From: Sisyra terminalis
Taxonomy: Eukaryota; Arthropoda; Insecta; Neuroptera; Sisyridae
Length of the DNA stretch: 64,000 bases
Direction: 5' to 3'
Assembly (NCBI GenBank): GCA_958496175.1
Contig: OY292277.1
Coordinates: forward strand, 52,773,050 to 52,837,049
Shown here: piece by piece, positions 59,382-64,000 of the stretch
How the letters are laid out: each line of letters opens with the position of its first letter
How positions within the stretch are numbered: position 1 is the stretch's first letter
Notes under the pieces: model-generated
Seen by the model: only the letters and a program-made list of their open reading frames with translations
The model's database searches: none
Told to the model about the DNA's origin: nothing
Made by a program: the position numbers and the translations under genes

Positions 59382-59639
59382 GTGAGTGCATTGAAATTAC
59401 GTGACAAATTTTCCTTGATTAATTATCTCATTTAAGCTGAGCGAATTAACACTTATTGTTAACAAATGATCCACGTGTTTAAAGGCTATTTGTTGCATTT
59501 TATTAGTTTTATTGGTTTATGTGAGTTTTTACAAAAACTTTTAGTATTAATTTTCACAAGTTTTTGGGTGAAAAACTATGTGTAATTATGGTTAAAATTT
59601 TATCAAAGTTTAATACAAAATTGTGGAAACTAATGATCG

Positions 59640-62060
59640 AATATTAGGCTTCGGTGAAAGATTTAGGTTCCAATCTAACTTTTACCGGTGAAATAGTGTT
59701 TTATTTTGATGAAATTAGATAAAAATTGATCTAAAAGTTATTGAAACAAGAAGAGTAGTTAAAGTTGAAATTAAACAGGATTGCACACTTTTTTTTTATG
59801 AATTTTATAGAAAATTTGTTCGACAAAGTTTTAAAACTTTTTGCTTCAATAAAGCCTGGCTTTTATTCGTTTAAAATAGCCATTTGTTGGCTGAAACTAA
59901 GAAATAAATTTGATTTAATTTTTACTGGTTTTTAGGGAAAATCTACTGAATTAATTGACTCCAAAAGTTTAAAGTTATTTTCAACCTAGTTTCATTCATT
60001 GGAAGATTGAAGTGTAAAACTTAATGAAAATTTGTAGGTTTTTTATCAGAGCGATTTTGGTTCCATATGCTCTTAATTTGACAATTTTTTTCGTGTTTTT
60101 AATAAGCTTTAACGTATTAAATATGAACTTGTTTATTTTTGGTTAAATAACGCGAATACTTTATCGTTCAGAATTTTTTTTCACAAAAGCAAAATAAAAA
60201 TTGTACTAAATTTGGTGAAATATGTACGTAACCATATAACTTTTACCGGTGAAAAAGTGTATTATTTTAGTAGAACTAGAAGAAAAAATTGATTTTAAAG
60301 CAAATGAAACAAGAAAAGAAGTAGTTAAAATTGGTTCAATAAAATTTAAAAACTTTTGGCCTCAACAAAACCTGGTTTTTGTTTATTTAAAATAGCCTTT
60401 TGTTGGCTGAAATTAGCAAGTAAATTTGAACAAATTTTTACTGTTTCTTTTTGGGAAAATCTCCTAAAGCTATTTTCAACCAAGTTTCATCAAGATTCAT
60501 TACAAAATCGAAGTGTAAAACTTTTTGAAAATTTGTAGGTTTTTTAACAAGGAGATTTTGGTTCCATATGCTCTTAATTTCACTAATTTTTTCGTGTTTT
60601 TATTAAGCTTTCTCGTATTAAATTTGAACTTGTTTATTTTTGGTTTAGTAACGCGATTACTTTGTCAAGTGCAAGTAGAGGAAAAAATTGATTTTGAAGC
60701 AAATGAAACAAAGAAAATAGTAATTAAAATTATTTTCCAATTTTCCGGTTTTCCGAAAAATCGTTTTAATTAATTGACACCAAAAGCATAATACTTCTTT
60801 AATCAAAATTTCATTGAGATTCATTAGAAGATTGAAGTGTAAAACTTGATGAAAATTTGTAGGTTTTTAACCAAGAAATTTTAAGAAATTTTGCTTCCAT
60901 ATGCTCTGAATTTGACATTTTTTTCGTATTTTTAATAAGCTCTAACGTATTAAATTTGAACTATTTTGTTTTTGGATAAAAAATGCGATTACGTGATCGA
61001 TTGGAAAAAAAAATTCACAAAGGAAAAATGAAAATAAGAGCAATGAAAATTTGGTCAAAATTTTGTGAAATTTTATGTTCCCATCTAACTTTTACCGGTG
61101 AAAAAGTGTATTATTTTAGTAGAACTAGAAGAAAAATTGATTTTAAAGCAAATAAAACAAGAAAAGAAGTAGTTCAAATTGGTTCAATAAAATATAAACA
61201 CTTTTGGCTTCAATAAAACATGACTTTTATTCGTTTCAAATACTGTTTGGTGGTTGAAATTAAGAAATAAATTTGATTAATTTTTATTGGTATTCAAGGA
61301 AAGTCACTTTGATTAATTGAAGCCAAAAGTATAAAAATATTTTCAACAAAGTTTCACTAATATTCATTGGAAGATTGAAGGGTTAAACTTAATGAAAATT
61401 TGTAGGTTTTTATCCGAGAATTTTTGGTTCCATATGCTCTTAATTTCACAAACTTTATCCTGTTTTATATAAGCTTTAATGTTATAAATTTGAACAACTA
61501 TATTTTTGGTGGAAACATGCGATTACTTCGTTGATCGAAAAATATTTTTCACAGAAGAAAAATGAAAACAAGGAGCATAAAAATTTGATTGAAAAATACA
61601 GTTTTATCAAAAAAAAAATACTCTTTTTTGCTTTACAAGAATAAAATCCGACTTTTTTTCTTGGAAAATAGCCTTATGTTTGCTGTAATAATAAAGAAAT
61701 AAATTTGATATTTTTTTTTTTTGGGTTTATAGAAGCGCACTTAAATTAATTGACGGCAAGAGCTTAATTTTCAACCACGTTTCACGAAGATTGAATTGTT
61801 AAACTTCATGGAAAGTGGAAAATTTTTACCAAAGAGATTTTGGTTCCATATGCTCTTAATTACACAATTTTTTTCGTGTTTATGATCATCTTTTACGTGT
61901 GAAATTAAAATTTATTAATTTTGGGTTAAAAATACGATTATTTTGTCGATGGGCAAATTATTTTTGACAGAAGAAAAATGAACACAAGGGAAAGAAAATT
62001 TGCTCCAAATTTTGGTCAAAAGAAATATATTTTTTTGGTTTCAAAAGTATTGTTTGATTT
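59640..62060. repeat. Diverged tandem repeats in presumed intron
   Basis: Landmark GGTTCCATATGCTCTTAAT (with minor variants) recurs near 60060, 60560, 60893, 61429 and 61845. CTAACTTTTACCGGTGAAA recurs near 59680, 60235 and 61085. Units are about 330-535 bp and strongly diverged. No coding was seen. Confidence 0.65.
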
Positions 62061-63310
62061 TCGATTGAAATTCGATCAAACCATGTGATAATTATTAGAT
62101 TTTTTTCATTTATTTGACCAGGATACATAAGCATGTACATACAAATTATGCACCTACAGAGGTGTTACAAAAACACCTGTACATAGACCTGGAAAATATT
62201 CTTATTAATCTAAACACATATATATCTCAGATATTTATTTAGATAATATATTTACTTTTCCGGCCGAAGATATAAGAAAATTTTAAGTTTTACTTTGAAA
62301 AACGTAGTTTTCTTGAGAAATACGAAAAATTTAAAAAAAATTAAAGTTATGAATAACAAATTAGATCCAATCCAAAAACTTTGGTACCAAATAATGTAAT
62401 GAAAAATTTACTATATGAAAAAAATTCAATTTTTCATGTTTCCCTCTTAAATTAATAATCATTTGTGTACAAAAAAAGAGTTTCCTAAATCCATAAAAAT
62501 CAATTGATAGATTTAGATAGTAAAAAATAAGAAAGGGTTTTTTGTGCCTCTTATGTTTGGAATTTAATAAGAAAATATTTATGTTTCTATATTGATATTG
62601 ATCTTTTATTTCTATATGGATATTGGGAGGTTTCTCCACATCTCTTCATTGTATAGTATGTGAAAGAGAATACATTTGAGTTTTAATTGAAATTCGATAC
62701 GAGTTTGGCACAAAGTTGTGAAATATTCCAACAATTTTTTACACCAACTTTAACAATTATTAAATCGTTTGGGAACATATATTGAGTAAAAAAAAATATA
62801 ACGACATATTTTGTTTAAAAGGTTGGATCATTAATGAACTTTCTTACAATTTATGTTTTGTAGAAACAATCCTATACATCTGTAATTTGATACATATTTT
62901 TAAAACCAAACAAAAACTTTATTAAAATTTTTTCTACATTTTCAAATTTAAAACGATAATTTTTGATATAATAAGGACAAGAAATTAAAGATCCTCTATT
63001 ATTGGAAAGTCATTATTTTTTTGTACCAAAGCCATTATTTTATATGAGGAAAAAAAATGAGGTCATTGATAATTTTCCCCGTTTTGTACAGGAAAACTTT
63101 TTGCAAAATTTCAATCCTTGTACATATGTATTGAGGAATTTTGAGTAGAAATTTTAACGATTTTATTGGGAATAATTCTAGGCAAGTATTGTTATAGTGC
63201 ATAAAAAATCTAAGTTTTATTCAAAATTTAAACAATGCTGCTCTAAAATTTCTCAAAGAAAAGATTAAGTTTCAGAAAAATGCATTAATGATGTTCTCTA
63301 TTTCACAAAG
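62061..63310. other. No recognisable gene
   Basis: AT-rich sequence; nothing recognised. Confidence 0.4.
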
Positions 63311-63313
63311 AAA

Positions 63314-64000
63314 AAAGGTTCAATATCTTTGACGCAAATACTGAAGAAAATATTTCCATTGCTTTTTTGGGTTTAAAATAAGAAAATGAAAGTACGAGTA
63401 GATGTAATTTTTGGCCAAATTTTTTGGTTTCCGGCATAAAAAATTTGGAAATTTAATTAAAATTATCCAGTTGATCATAAATAATCTGAAATTCTTAGAT
63501 TTTTTTAATCAAATCTTACCAATTTGACAACAAAAGTTTAAGATCTTCTATCGTGAAATAAAATTCGTTTTAATAGTATTTTTGACCACAATGTAAGTGA
63601 TATAGATGATAAATTATTCAAGTGTAAATCACAAATATGTAAAATAAATAAATTTTGAAGAATTTCCGGAAGGGGTTCAATATTTTTGAAGCAAATACTG
63701 AAGAAAATATTTCCATTGACTTCTTTGGTTTAACATAAGAAAATGCAAGTACGAGTAGATGTAATTTTTGGCCAAATTTTTTGATTTCCGGTATAAAAAA
63801 TTTGGAAATTTAATTAAAATTATCCAGTTGATCATAAATAATCTGAGATTCTTAGATTTTTTTAATCAAATCTTACCAATTTGGCACCAAAAGTTTAAGA
63901 TCTTCTATCGTGAAATAAAATTCGTTTTAATAGAATTTTTTATCACAATTTAAGTGATATAAATGATAAACTATTCAATTTTAAATCTTCAATGTCTAAA
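63314..64000. repeat. Tandem duplication of about 358 bp at window edge
   Basis: Two copies (about 63314-63630 and 63670-63990) share GCAAATACTGAAGAAAATAT, AAGTACGAGTAGATGTAATT and GATCTTCTATCGTGAAATAA with roughly 5-10% difference. The second copy runs to the window edge, so the array may continue. Confidence 0.8.

Noticed and set aside
59169..59435. 88-codon frame in the putative first exon as a protein
   Set aside because: Begins at GTG, crosses the likely splice donor, and has UTR-like composition.

Overview
The window is AT-rich eukaryotic DNA (long A/T runs, no operons, very few long ORFs) and is almost certainly from an insect. It has one convincing protein gene, a BTB protein of the insect bric-a-brac/tramtrack/lola type. 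It also holds Penelope-like and Jockey-type retroelement debris, insect-style DNA-transposon MITEs with target-site duplications, and a GAGA/heat-shock-element promoter-like segment. A fly or midge would fit, but the species cannot be fixed from the sequence. Most of the 64 kb is non-coding repeats.

Layout. 1-2.1 kb shows nothing recognisable. At 2137-2913 there is a foldback MITE with a perfect 8-bp target-site duplication. It is followed at about 3.0-3.25 kb by a heat-shock-promoter-like segment with no heat-shock coding region behind it. 6.3-8.9 kb is a wrecked Penelope-like (PLE) locus with GIY-YIG remnants and hammerhead-ribozyme-like motifs. 9066-10115 (minus) is an intronless BTB plus homeodomain gene. 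10.2-20.2 kb has small palindromes, another hammerhead-bearing palindrome (12.8 kb), a nested foldback (14.8-16.3 kb) and an eroded unrecognised coding relic (18-19.3 kb). 20.4-21.2 kb is a piggyBac-type MITE inserted in a repeat. 23.6-24.8 kb holds two Jockey-type LINE tails. 25.6-26.6 kb is a PLE pseudogene with reverse transcriptase and GIY-YIG.

28.9-41.5 kb is the most structured part. A satellite of about 339 bp contains a 1696-bp higher-order block repeated almost without change. Next comes a 5-kb palindrome (34057-39104, centre near 36581) made of two 2-kb foldback elements. Each of their four ends carries a tRNA-like Pol III B box and a cluster of TGACGTCA sites. Beyond it the same satellite resumes in the opposite orientation, interrupted by a further 1.3-kb palindrome.

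43.1-46.55 kb is a second satellite (about 186-bp monomer, 558-bp trimer). 49.7-50.3 kb is a solo foldback arm joined to a stray monomer of that satellite. 52.3-55.15 kb has diverged tandem repeats and a 150-bp MITE. 55.35-55.62 kb is a GC-rich, strongly structured segment. 56.66-58.47 kb is a foldback that appears to hold a foreign exon-like piece. 58.7-59.4 kb looks like the promoter and non-coding first exon of a plus-strand gene whose body would lie beyond the window. The presumed intron (59.4-64 kb) is full of diverged tandem repeats.

The only gene whose role can be argued is the BTB-homeodomain protein, a likely DNA-binding transcription regulator. The rest is mainly a record of selfish elements nested in each other, with foldback and palindromic architecture at scales from 19 bp to 5 kb.
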